Assembly (NCBI GenBank): GCA_030430105.1
Contig: JAUIFW010000013.1
Span: forward strand, 1-16,459
DNA from: a bacterium
GTDB taxonomy: Bacteria; Patescibacteria; Gracilibacteria; 1-14-2-50-48-13
Direction: 5' to 3'
Length of the DNA: 16,459 nucleotides
Shown: positions 5,625-12,625 of the stretch, one piece after another
Layout: every line of letters begins with the position of its first letter
How positions within the stretch are numbered: the stretch's first letter is position 1
Position numbers and translations under genes: made by a program
Notes under the pieces: generated by a model
The model's database searches: none
What the model was told of the DNA's origin: nothing
What the model saw: the letters and a program-made list of their open reading frames with translations, nothing else

Positions 5625-7192
5625 TATTCTTCGAGTTCATGTTTAAAGAGTTCCCGGAAGCGGAGGTATTCCACGACACGGAGACCGGCGTAGCGGCCGA
5701 TTGCGTATTGGACGATGAAGGCGATGAGGACTAGTTCAGGGATAGCCAAGAGGGTTAGCTCGAGGATATCTACCTTGATGATCAGATATCCTACGACAAC
5801 TGCAAGGTATGTAGAGATAAGTCGGATGAGATCTTCCCTGAGGTCTCTGCGTTTTACCACGAGGACAGAAAGTCTGTCAGCCTGGATAGCAATGAGAATC
5901 ATTGGGAAAATACCAAGTAGGGCTGCCGTTCCTCCCGTTCCCTCCAAGCCAAATTGATAGCCGTTTTGTGCCCCTACTACAAGTGCGACAAAGAGTCCTA
6001 TCGCGGCGAGACTGAGTACGAGAGATATTCGTGCAACGTAGAGGACATGCGCTTTTTGGAGGAGTACTCTTCCAATCATTCCGATGACGAGGGTGAAGAG
6101 GAAGGTGAGGGTACCTAGGGTAATACCTAGTACAAGGAAGCTCAGTGTAAGGACAATGGTTTGGAAGACTCCAACAGTTTCCACTCCAATCATTTGTTTG
6201 AGGAAGACACTAATGGTCATCAAGAATGGTAGGAAGAGGATGAAGAGTAGCACTTCACTTGGTATACCTGCTGTAATTCCATCAGTGAGAAGGCTACTGA
6301 GTGGAAAAAGGAAGGAATCTTGGATGGCACTTGGTGTAAGTCTTGCAACCTCCTCTGCGGGGATACGTGGTACAAAGGATTCTAGGTTGTCGCTTTGTAA
6401 GTACAGGTTGAGTAGTGAGAATGGATCTCTTTTTACTACGATGAAATTTTCGGGTACTAGTCTTCCTTTCATCCTCTCTAGCACTCGACTTTGTAGCCAG
6501 AGGCTTTCCTGGGTACTGAGAAGTACAGGAATAGACCGAAGCTTTTCTTGCCCTTCCGCCGCAATATTTTTGAAATTGGAGATGAGAGAGAGTACCCCCG
6601 TTCCATCTGGTCCTCCTACGATGATGGTGGACCCAAGCAGGAGCTCTTGGAAGAGTGATGCATCGTTACTGCTCAGTGGTTGCTCTACAAAGAGTGAAGA
6701 ACCACGAGGGGTGTTTTGTATATTGAGGAAGACACCTTTTTGCTCTGCTAGGGTTTGTAGCGCCTCCATGTTGCTGTCGAAGATCTCTGGTGCTCCGTTG
6801 TATAGGAAGGTGATAACATCTGCGAAGGCAAAGACTGTAGTCTCTGTTGAGAATACGGCCTCTTCTTCCTGGATTTCTAGACGAATGGTGTAGCGCCCTG
6901 GTGTATCAAAGATAACAACTGCTTCTTCGCCCCGCTCTCGCTCCTCTCCATTAATATACCATGTGAAGGAAGGAGTGAGTGCTTGAGGAATGCTACTGTT
7001 CGAAGCATTGAGGATAAGATTCTTCCCTACCTCGACCTCTGATTTTACCGTGATTACGGGTGTGACATTGATAGTGTCTGCCGCGGGTAATACAGTGTCT
7101 GCGATAGGAGCTGGTGTTGCCTCTTGCGCAAGCACAGTGGCTGGAGCCAGGAGACTGATACCAAGGAGAAGCTTGGCGAGAAATTGCTTCAT
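5624..7192 (-). CDS. Secreted PKD-like / 7TM protein of the inactive-transglutaminase 7TM family
   Basis: I start this 522-aa protein at the ATG at 7192 because it gives a clean signal peptide (MKQFLAKLLLGISLLAPATVLA, cleavage near residue 22). The frame stays open for 134 more codons, but only as a shadow of dnaB. Residues 40-125 look like a PKD/Ig-like beta sandwich (FTWYINGE, DTPGRYTIRLEI). Residues 130-300 are an extracytoplasmic domain I do not recognise. From 311 on, seven membrane helices follow, with the hallmarks of the 7TM domain usually fused to an inactive transglutaminase: LPFLMTISVFLKQMIGVETVG, IFPMILIAIQADRLSV and IPELVLI..GRYAGLRVVEYLRFREL at the cytoplasmic end. The transglutaminase is absent. 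It starts 10 bases after the dnaB stop with no SD, so it is probably coupled to dnaB translation, and it overlaps the ligase start by one base. Likely the membrane sensor or scaffold of the ligase-peptidase. Confidence 0.8.
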   Translation of the reverse strand: MKQFLAKLLLGISLLAPATVLAQEATPAPIADTVLPAADTINVTPVITVKSEVEVGKNLILNASNSSIPQALTPSFTWYINGEERERGEEAVVIFDTPGRYTIRLEIQEEEAVFSTETTVFAFADVITFLYNGAPEIFDSNMEALQTLAEQKGVFLNIQNTPRGSSLFVEQPLSSNDASLFQELLLGSTIIVGGPDGTGVLSLISNFKNIAAEGQEKLRSIPVLLSTQESLWLQSRVLERMKGRLVPENFIVVKRDPFSLLNLYLQSDNLESFVPRIPAEEVARLTPSAIQDSFLFPLSSLLTDGITAGIPSEVLLFILFLPFLMTISVFLKQMIGVETVGVFQTIVLTLSFLVLGITLGTLTFLFTLVIGMIGRVLLQKAHVLYVARISLVLSLAAIGLFVALVVGAQNGYQFGLEGTGGTAALLGIFPMILIAIQADRLSVLVVKRRDLREDLIRLISTYLAVVVGYLIIKVDILELTLLAIPELVLIAFIVQYAIGRYAGLRVVEYLRFRELFKHELEE

Positions 7193-7202
7193 AGGGGGAG
7201 CT

Positions 7203-8567
7203 TTAGGAGATAGGAGCAGATTCCATTTCTTCGGAAAAGTCGAACTTGCGCTCTGGGACCACGAATTTTCCTTTTTCTGCTTCAAATATGAGGTCGACGG
7301 ATCCAATTGGACCGTTACGGTTTTTTCTAATAAGGACATCTGCCCTGTTTGGATACTCGGTATCTGGATCGTAATAAGCATCTCTATAGAGCATGAATAC
7401 GATATCCGCATCCTGCTCGATGGAACCAGAATCACGAAGGTCAGAGAGTACAGGTCTCTTATCGGGTCTTTGCTCCACGTTACGCGATAGCTGTGCAAGC
7501 GCAATGATAGGGATGGATAGTTCCCTAGCCAAGGCTTTGAGACCTCTGGAAATTTCTGAAATTTCCTGTACTCGGTTGTTTGGGTTATTTCCACTCATAA
7601 GCTGGAGGTAGTCGATGATGATGAGATCGAGTCCCTTTTCCATCTGGAGTCTTCTTGCCTTTGACTTAAGCTCTGTAAGTGTCAGACCTCCAGTATCATC
7701 AAAGTAAATCTCTGCATCAGAGAGTTCTTCCATCACATCACCCATACGAGCGAAGTCGCTGTCAGACAAGAGACCTTTGGAAAGTTTTTGTGCGTCTACA
7801 CCTAGGAGCGTACTAAACATACGGTCAACGAGTTGCTCTTTCGGCATCTCTATCGAGAAGAAGGCACAGGTCTTTTTTTCCTTGAGCGCTACGTGTGATA
7901 GTACGTTGAGGGCAAAGGCTGACTTACCCATCGAGGGTCTGGCTGCCAGGATAATAAGCTCTGACGGCTTGAGTCCTTGTGTATAATAATCAATGGAAGA
8001 AAACCCATAGGAAACCCCCTTGAGTTTGTCTTTCTCTTCGTCGTCATGCATCTTACAAAATTCTTCGTAACGCATGTTGATAATGTCTTTTACATGGACG
8101 AAGTGGTTTTTTACGAAGGTCTGTGTAACGCTAAAGAGCTTTTTTTCTGCTTCCTCGAGAACGGCTCCTAGCTCCTTTTCAGTCTCGGTTGCAAACCCTG
8201 TAATAGCCTGTCCAGCATGCATGAGGTTACGTAGGATCGCTTTATTCTTTACGTTTGATGCATACTGAAATGCATTGGACGCTGATGGACAGTGTACGGT
8301 GAGTTCTGCGAGGAAGCTTGGCCCACCAATTTTCTCAAGGAGTTTCTTGTCCTTCATCCGATCTGCCACGGTGATCACGTCGATGGCTTTGTGCTCTTGG
8401 AAGAGCTCCATGATAGTGGCATAAATTTCTCCATGGATGTGTTCATAGAAATCCTCAGGCTTTAAAAGCTCTGAGGTTCGTATGATGGCTTCCCTATCGA
8501 GGAGGCAAGCCCCGAGCACGGATTTCTCCGTCTGGACGTTCTGAGGTGGCAACAAACCTTGGTTCAT
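7203..8567 (-). CDS. dnaB: Replicative DNA helicase DnaB
   Basis: A full-length (454 aa) hexameric helicase that unwinds the replication fork 5'-3' on the lagging strand. The N-terminal helical domain (PPQNVQTEKSVLGACLLD, residues 7-24) and linker precede the RecA-like core: Walker A ARPSMGKSA (209-217), catalytic Glu240 (FFSIEM), Walker B LIIIDYLQL (315-323), the SRxLKxLAxEL and LAQLSR motifs and the KNRNG segment (415-419). No intein is present. The C-terminus is an ordinary short acidic tail. It is the first gene of the apparent operon leading to the 7TM protein, the ligase-peptidase and the ABC ATPase, with only 10 bases to the next start. No SD precedes the ATG. Confidence 0.97.
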   Translation of the reverse strand: MNQGLLPPQNVQTEKSVLGACLLDREAIIRTSELLKPEDFYEHIHGEIYATIMELFQEHKAIDVITVADRMKDKKLLEKIGGPSFLAELTVHCPSASNAFQYASNVKNKAILRNLMHAGQAITGFATETEKELGAVLEEAEKKLFSVTQTFVKNHFVHVKDIINMRYEEFCKMHDDEEKDKLKGVSYGFSSIDYYTQGLKPSELIILAARPSMGKSAFALNVLSHVALKEKKTCAFFSIEMPKEQLVDRMFSTLLGVDAQKLSKGLLSDSDFARMGDVMEELSDAEIYFDDTGGLTLTELKSKARRLQMEKGLDLIIIDYLQLMSGNNPNNRVQEISEISRGLKALARELSIPIIALAQLSRNVEQRPDKRPVLSDLRDSGSIEQDADIVFMLYRDAYYDPDTEYPNRADVLIRKNRNGPIGSVDLIFEAEKGKFVVPERKFDFSEEMESAPIS

Positions 8568-8590
8568 GAGGGTGGGCTATAGGTAGGTGT

Positions 8591-8596
8591 AGTATA
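8591..8596 (-). promoter_or_regulatory. Candidate -10 element for dnaB
   Basis: TATACT on the minus strand, 23 bases before the dnaB ATG and right after the bidirectional terminator; the same hexamer in a similar context (CCTATACT) serves pepA. No good -35 is visible (CTTCCT at 17 bases), and no SD lies between it and the ATG, so the leader would be very short. Confidence 0.35.
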
Positions 8597-8609
8597 GGGG
8601 AAACATCAG

Positions 8610-8645
8610 AAAAAGGAAGCCTCGCTGAGGCGAGACTTCCTTTTT
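8610..8645 (-). terminator. Strong bidirectional intrinsic terminator between pepA and dnaB
   Basis: AAAAAGGAAG at 8610-8619 pairs with CTTCCTTTTT (8636-8645), and CTCGC (8621-8625) with GCGAG (8630-8634), around the loop TGAG, with a single C/A mismatch. The U-run is present on both strands. It ends the pepA transcript and insulates dnaB. Confidence 0.85.
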
Positions 8646-8732
8646 CAAAATGACAGATTTCAAATTTCAGATATCAAAGACCAAAAGGGAGAATTTCTTA
8701 TTTGTCATTTGAAATTTGTACTCTGAAATTTG
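8646..8732. repeat. AT-rich intergenic repeats built from AAATTTCA / AAATGACA units
   Basis: The units AAATTTCA and AAATGACA recur in both orientations: GACAGATTTCAAATTTCAGA near 8652-8671 is answered by TTTGTCATTTGAAATTT and TCTGAAATTTG near 8701-8732, making an imperfect inverted repeat. They lie between the pepA stop codon and the terminator. They resemble dispersed intergenic repeats I associate with Patescibacteria genomes; that comparison is from memory. Confidence 0.5.
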
Positions 8733-8768
8733 CTTTATACAGAATTTCGAAGAAATTCTGTATAAAGC
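8732..8768 (-). repeat. 17-bp perfect hairpin spanning the pepA stop codon
   Basis: GCTTTATACAGAATTTC (8732-8748), a three-base loop GAA, and its exact complement (8752-8768). On the minus strand it encodes the last residues of the aminopeptidase (LYTEFLRNSV) and contains its TAA. No U-run follows, so it is not a classical terminator; it could stabilise or process the mRNA 3' end, or be a trace of a repeat insertion. Confidence 0.8.
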
Positions 8769-10201
8769 CTAACTCCGCGTCCTGTTGCAAATACATTGTA
8801 GATTCCTTCTGCCTTGTCTGTAGCTGCTACTGCTGCGATGTCATTGTGAATCCACTTGATTCCCTCTCCAATAAACTCCTTGAGGAACATTCCTCCTACA
8901 ATAGTTCCTGGGTTTCGCTTGTTCTTTGGAACGTTGGTAATGTCTGCAACATCTGAGTGGATGTATTTCTTGTAACGCTCATTGAGTGGAAGTCTCCATC
9001 CCTTGTCATCGATTTCTTCACCTAGTGGTAGAAGTGTGTTAAAGGCTTCTTCGTGATCTCCCATCATGCTGATGTATTCAGGGCCTAAAGCTACGGTCGC
9101 AGCTCCTGTAAGTGTCGCGAAGTTGAAGATAGCTTCTGGCTTCTCTGAGCTTGCGTAGGCAAGCGCATCTGCAAGGATGAGTCGTCCTTCTGCGTCTGTA
9201 TGGTTGATTTCAACAGTTTTACCGTTGAAGGCTGTATAGATGTCGTCTGGGTTGTATGCCCCACCATCTACTGCATTTACGACAAAAGGTACGTAGGCAT
9301 CCACATTGACTTCAGCTTTACCATTCGCCAGTGCGAAGATAATTCCAAGCACAGTGGCAGCGCCACCCATGTCCATCTTCATGGTGTTCATGAAGTATTC
9401 TGGCTTGTTCTGTACTCCTCCTGTGTCAAAGGTTACTCCTTTACCTACGAGTGCGATATGGCCGCTGTTTTTACTTCCTCGGTAACTAAGTTTTACAAAA
9501 TGTGGCCGGTACTCACTTCCCTTACCTACGGCATACATGAGGTTCATGCCAAGTTTCTGAATCTTCTTTTCATCAAATACTTCAACCTTCATCCCTGCCT
9601 TTTTCCCTTCCTGCTCGAGAAGTTCAGCCATGTATGCTGGTGTCACGATGTTGCTTGGCTCGTTTACCAAGTCTCTGGTCATAAATACTGCTTCTGCAAG
9701 AACTCGCATGTTCTCTGCATGCATCTTAAGGGAGTCTGAAATAGTGTTTACAAGGATCTCCACAGTTTTTTTGTACTCTTCCTTCTGCAATGTCTTGTGT
9801 GAGAGGAAGGTGTAGTTGGCAAGGTATGCTGTGTATACAAGCTCTGCAACCTGCTCTTCTGAAAGATCGATACCTCGAAGATCGATGAACAATCCCTTCT
9901 TCGTATTGTTCTCCTTTCGGATGAGGTTACCAAGTGCCTCGTGGAGGGTTGCTTTTGTTAGCTCCTCCTTTGTTCCCAAACCTACGATGGTGTACGTAGT
10001 TTCTCCATCGTCAAAGTGAGCGACGTCTCCTTTTGCTCCTGTGAATCCTCGGCGATGCAAGGATGATTCATATTTGGATGCTCCAGATAGATGTCCCGCT
10101 ACTGCATCTTTAAATACGGGAAGTAGCATGTGATCGTCCTGTCCCTGTGTGTACTTATCTTGTAGTACCACATCAGGTGATAGGTGTAAGCTAGCCTTCA
10201 T
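8735..10201 (-). CDS. pepA: Leucyl aminopeptidase, M17 family
   Basis: A 488-aa cytosolic two-metal aminopeptidase that removes N-terminal residues during peptide turnover. The C-terminal catalytic domain carries all expected residues: VGKGVTFDTGG (Lys254, Asp259), Lys266 in NKP, MKMDMGGAA (Asp277), and the signature NHTDAEGRLILADAL (Asp336, Glu338, Arg340). The N-terminal macrodomain-like half (1-160) is divergent, as usual. The canonical ISIKP stretch reads VQNKP, keeping the catalytic Lys. The C-terminus GVRLYTEFLRN is conserved-looking, although its DNA is a perfect palindrome. The gene stands alone with a promoter upstream (10233-10261), no SD, and a terminator at 8610-8645. Confidence 0.93.
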   Translation of the reverse strand: MKASLHLSPDVVLQDKYTQGQDDHMLLPVFKDAVAGHLSGASKYESSLHRRGFTGAKGDVAHFDDGETTYTIVGLGTKEELTKATLHEALGNLIRKENNTKKGLFIDLRGIDLSEEQVAELVYTAYLANYTFLSHKTLQKEEYKKTVEILVNTISDSLKMHAENMRVLAEAVFMTRDLVNEPSNIVTPAYMAELLEQEGKKAGMKVEVFDEKKIQKLGMNLMYAVGKGSEYRPHFVKLSYRGSKNSGHIALVGKGVTFDTGGVQNKPEYFMNTMKMDMGGAATVLGIIFALANGKAEVNVDAYVPFVVNAVDGGAYNPDDIYTAFNGKTVEINHTDAEGRLILADALAYASSEKPEAIFNFATLTGAATVALGPEYISMMGDHEEAFNTLLPLGEEIDDKGWRLPLNERYKKYIHSDVADITNVPKNKRNPGTIVGGMFLKEFIGEGIKWIHNDIAAVAATDKAEGIYNVFATGRGVRLYTEFLRNSV

Positions 10202-10232
10202 GGTAAACGTGCTCAGAAAATAAATCGGAGCA

Positions 10233-10261
10233 AGTATAGGTGCTTCTTGTTGTTCCTACAA
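10233..10261 (-). promoter_or_regulatory. Promoter of the aminopeptidase gene
   Basis: On the minus strand TTGTAG (10256-10261) and TATACT (10233-10238) are 17 bases apart. The expected transcript starts near 10226, giving a leader of about 25 bases that contains no SD. Confidence 0.55.
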
Positions 10262-10288
10262 CCTTATGTTTCCTATGCGATGATTGTT

Positions 10289-10555
10289 TTAGAGTCCGTA
10301 CCTAAAGAGGTAGAAGGCTCCTGCAGCTACCGTGATAGCTACAAGGACCATGAGAATGAGCTTGATGCTATACCCTCCTTGACCTCGCCCTTCTTCTGCT
10401 GCTAGGCTCGCTTTTTTTGGAGCAGGTAGGCTATCCTCAGTGCTAGGTGCTGGCAGTGAATCTTCTGTATTTGGACTCGGTAGGCTATCTTTCATACCTG
10501 GCTCAGGAAGTGCATCTTCCATTCCAGGGGTGTCGAGTTTCTTTTCTTCTGCCAT
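10289..10555 (-). CDS. Small tail-anchored protein with four 9-residue repeats
   Basis: The protein is 88 aa. After a short charged start come four tandem 9-residue units, MEDALPEPG, MKDSLPSPN, TEDSLPAPS and TEDSLPAPK (residues 12-47; DNA 10415-10522, 27 bases each). A basic/Gly-rich linker and a single membrane helix (about 63-84, LILMVLVAITVAAGAFYLF) end four residues from the C-terminus. There is no signal peptide, so the Pro/Asp-rich repeats most likely face the cytoplasm, as in tail-anchored proteins, though the inverse topology is not excluded. The gene is third after queG and the Fic-like gene, 18 bases after the latter, with only a weak AGG before its ATG. Function unknown; the repeats look like a short linear binding or phosphorylation motif, or just a spacer. 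Confidence 0.75.
   Translation of the reverse strand: MAEEKKLDTPGMEDALPEPGMKDSLPSPNTEDSLPAPSTEDSLPAPKKASLAAEEGRGQGGYSIKLILMVLVAITVAAGAFYLFRYGL
10415..10522 (-). repeat. Four tandem 27-bp coding repeats
   Basis: Encodes the four units with consensus xxDSLPxPx. The DSLPAP core is shared by units 3 and 4; units 1 and 2 are more diverged. Copy number could vary between strains by slippage. Confidence 0.7.
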
Positions 10556-10573
10556 GGCCTGTGATGTTAGGGG

Positions 10574-11617
10574 TTACGACCACAATATATCATGAAGTGG
10601 TCGTATGAAAAATATACGGTTTCGTTTTTGTTCTTCTAGGTTTTGTAGAAAGCCACTCTCTTCCCCTTGCTTAATCAATCTATGAATATTCGGTTTGGAG
10701 AGGCCTAGGGTTTCTTCTAGTTCCCTTGAGGTGATAAACATTCGATCTTTCACAATACCAAAGACATCTGATAGGTGTGAATGACTACGAGTATTCTCTT
10801 CAATGTAGTGCTCTATCTGAGCTGAGATTTTTTTGTAGGAGCGTACTTTCTCCTTGGTTTTTTGTGATGCGCCCTCTATGTGATCTAGAGTGAAATCGCA
10901 CCAGCTTCCAAGGTCTCCGAGTTCGAAGACTCGAAGGAGCAGCTCAGTTGCGGTCGACATGTGTGCGAGCAATGATTCTCCTACGCCAAGTACAGGCATA
11001 TTCCCTTCTTTTTCTAGGAATGGGAGTTGGTAGAAGATGCTCTGCGCATTTTGTGTGCTAAATGGGAGGGTTAGGAATAGGAAGGCGAGGCTGATACTTA
11101 CCTTCAAGCTTATGGGCATGTCCCGCTGTATTCCATGGACGTATTCCTCCATGACCATAGGGATATCTTGTTTGTGCGGTGGTACATACATGGCTTCGTG
11201 AGCGGAAGGACCTTGTATCCATAGTTGTGTGTTTCGAAAACTATGCATGGTATGGTCACCAGATGCATATCTAGCAAGCTCTATGAGGTATTCTTTCGAC
11301 CATGCTTTGTTTTCTTTCATCCATGCGTCGAGTGACCTAGTTGGAGGAAGCTGCCTTTCTTGAATGGTATCTTTTGCAATATCAATAACACTGCAGCTTG
11401 GGTTGTGTTTGATATGGAGTTTTGCAAAGTCTGCGAACACAAAGGGGTGAATCTCTATGCCCTCTAATAGACTCCCTGTTTCAGCAAGTGTTCGTTCAAT
11501 GCGTACGATTCTATCTAACAATGCGTCATGTATATGGACCGCCTCTAGAAATTGCATAAAGGAAGGGATCCATGCTCTGTATGGCTTCCCTTGTAGATGA
11601 TACTGCTTTGATTTCAT
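10574..11617 (-). CDS. Fic-fold protein with degenerate active site and C-terminal winged helix
   Basis: I use the ATG at 11617, 4 bases after the queG stop; ATGs at 11629 and 11641 overlap queG and are possible. No SD helps to choose. The 347-aa protein has the layout of Fic/DUF4172-type proteins: an N-terminal helical part, FRNTQLWIQGP (127-137) and PPHK (146-149) matching the R.xqvwIG...PP region, the core helix pair, GDLGSWCDFTL (234-244) matching the Fic gdw.xWl.fFL segment, then a winged helix (about 292-345, ITSRELEETLGLSKPNIHRL). The catalytic HPFx[DE]GNGR loop reads LPFSTQNAQ (184-192): His, the acidic residue, two Gly and Arg are all lost, so AMP transfer is not expected. The helix that carries the inhibitory SxxxEG motif reads SCSVIDI. 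Probably a pseudoenzyme used as a transcriptional regulator. Confidence 0.7.
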   Translation of the reverse strand: MKSKQYHLQGKPYRAWIPSFMQFLEAVHIHDALLDRIVRIERTLAETGSLLEGIEIHPFVFADFAKLHIKHNPSCSVIDIAKDTIQERQLPPTRSLDAWMKENKAWSKEYLIELARYASGDHTMHSFRNTQLWIQGPSAHEAMYVPPHKQDIPMVMEEYVHGIQRDMPISLKVSISLAFLFLTLPFSTQNAQSIFYQLPFLEKEGNMPVLGVGESLLAHMSTATELLLRVFELGDLGSWCDFTLDHIEGASQKTKEKVRSYKKISAQIEHYIEENTRSHSHLSDVFGIVKDRMFITSRELEETLGLSKPNIHRLIKQGEESGFLQNLEEQKRNRIFFIRPLHDILWS

Positions 11618-11621
11618 GGTT

Positions 11622-12536
11622 TTACGCATGCTTTGAGTCATTGATAGTTTGTAGTAGTTTTTCTCGTCCAGCTCGAAGGAGCGGTGTGCCCTGGAACTTT
11701 TCTCTAAAGGCTTCATCAGTAGCAAAGGCAGGGTCCTTTGGATCGAGCGCTGTGTATCTTGGCTTTAGGTCCTTGTGTCTGGTCTCTTTTGCTGCGCTAT
11801 TAAAAGGGCAAACTTCCTGACAGCTGTCGCAACCAAATGCCCATCCGTCGTTGCCTTGATACTCCTTTGGTATGCTTTTTTTGCTTTCAATGGTGTGGTA
11901 GCTAATGCATTTGCGTGCATCTATGGTTTGCTCTTCCACGATTGCGCTTGTTGGGCAGAGGTCCATGCATCGTGTGCACTCTCCACATAGCTGCTCTAGA
12001 GGTGTATCTGGTTCTAACTCCATGGAAGTAATAATCTCCGAGAGTAGTATAAAGCTCCCAAACTTTTCTGAGATGACCATACCGTTTTTGCCAAGAAACC
12101 CAATTCCTGCTTGCTGTGCATACGCGCGCTCCATAAAGGGCCCATAGTCTACATAGAACTTGAAGGTTTCCTTAGGAAATGTTTCTTGCAACGATCGTGT
12201 TAGGGTACGCAGAAGGAACTCGGTATAACGATGGTAGTCTCTTCCCCGTGCATATCTTGCTATGCGTAAACGCTCAGCCTCAGGGAGTTCGCTGCTGTAG
12301 TAGTTGATCCCCAGCATGAGTATGCTTTTGGCAGTAGCTAGTACTTTGGAGGGTGTGGTCCTACGCTCAGGGTCTTTTTCTAGCCAGGCCATATCCGCAT
12401 GCATCCCCTGATCCAGCCATTTTAAAAAATGTGCTTTCGCTTCGGGCAGTATATTGCTGCTAGCTACGCCAACCAAATCAAATCCTGCCTCTTTTGCTAG
12501 GGATTTTACCTGTGCTGTGTGTGCATGTATGCTCAT
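11622..12536 (-). CDS. queG: Epoxyqueuosine reductase QueG
   Basis: A 304-aa cobalamin-dependent iron-sulfur enzyme that performs the last step of queuosine synthesis, reducing epoxyqueuosine in the wobble position of tRNA. The catalytic acid in YVDYGPFMERAYA (Asp130) is present. One [4Fe-4S] set is CGECTRCMDLCP (Cys184, 187, 190, 194); the second is supplied by Cys210, Cys236, Cys239 and Cys243 (CDSCQEVCPFN). The family RDYH motif (99-102) is also there. It is somewhat short because the C-terminal HEAT-like extension of long QueG forms is absent. It is the first gene of a three-gene unit. Its ATG lies only 6 bases after a TACTAT -10 element, suggesting a leaderless mRNA. No other queuosine gene is in the window, so the cell may salvage the precursor. 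Confidence 0.93.
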   Translation of the reverse strand: MSIHAHTAQVKSLAKEAGFDLVGVASSNILPEAKAHFLKWLDQGMHADMAWLEKDPERRTTPSKVLATAKSILMLGINYYSSELPEAERLRIARYARGRDYHRYTEFLLRTLTRSLQETFPKETFKFYVDYGPFMERAYAQQAGIGFLGKNGMVISEKFGSFILLSEIITSMELEPDTPLEQLCGECTRCMDLCPTSAIVEEQTIDARKCISYHTIESKKSIPKEYQGNDGWAFGCDSCQEVCPFNSAAKETRHKDLKPRYTALDPKDPAFATDEAFREKFQGTPLLRAGREKLLQTINDSKHA

Positions 12537-12542
12537 GGGCCT

Positions 12543-12571
12543 ATAGTACTTATTTGTCTACTATATGGAAA
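12543..12571 (-). promoter_or_regulatory. Candidate promoter of queG, probably leaderless
   Basis: On the minus strand TTTCCA (12566-12571) and TACTAT (12543-12548) are spaced by 17 bases. The A of the ATG at 12536 lies 7 bases after the -10, where transcription would normally start. Confidence 0.4.
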
Positions 12572-12573
12572 CT

Positions 12574-12601
12574 AAAAGAACGCTCTGGGTAGAACGTTCT
12601 T
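12574..12601 (-). terminator. Intrinsic terminator after the 142-aa gene
   Basis: AAGAACG/CGTTCTT (7 bp), a C/A mismatch, TCT/AGA, loop GGGT (12576-12601). On the minus strand the stem ends in TTTT. It separates the hypothetical gene from the queG promoter. Confidence 0.65.
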
Positions 12602-12625
12602 GGTCTATGTACATTTACGTTGGTC

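Noticed and set aside
7193..7594. 134-codon upstream extension of the 7TM gene
   Set aside because: It lies in another frame of the conserved dnaB C-terminus and would destroy the signal peptide; the ATG at 7192 is the sensible start.
11618..11725. Upstream extension of the Fic-like gene
   Set aside because: It overlaps the conserved end of queG in another frame; the short distance at 11617 explains coupling without it.
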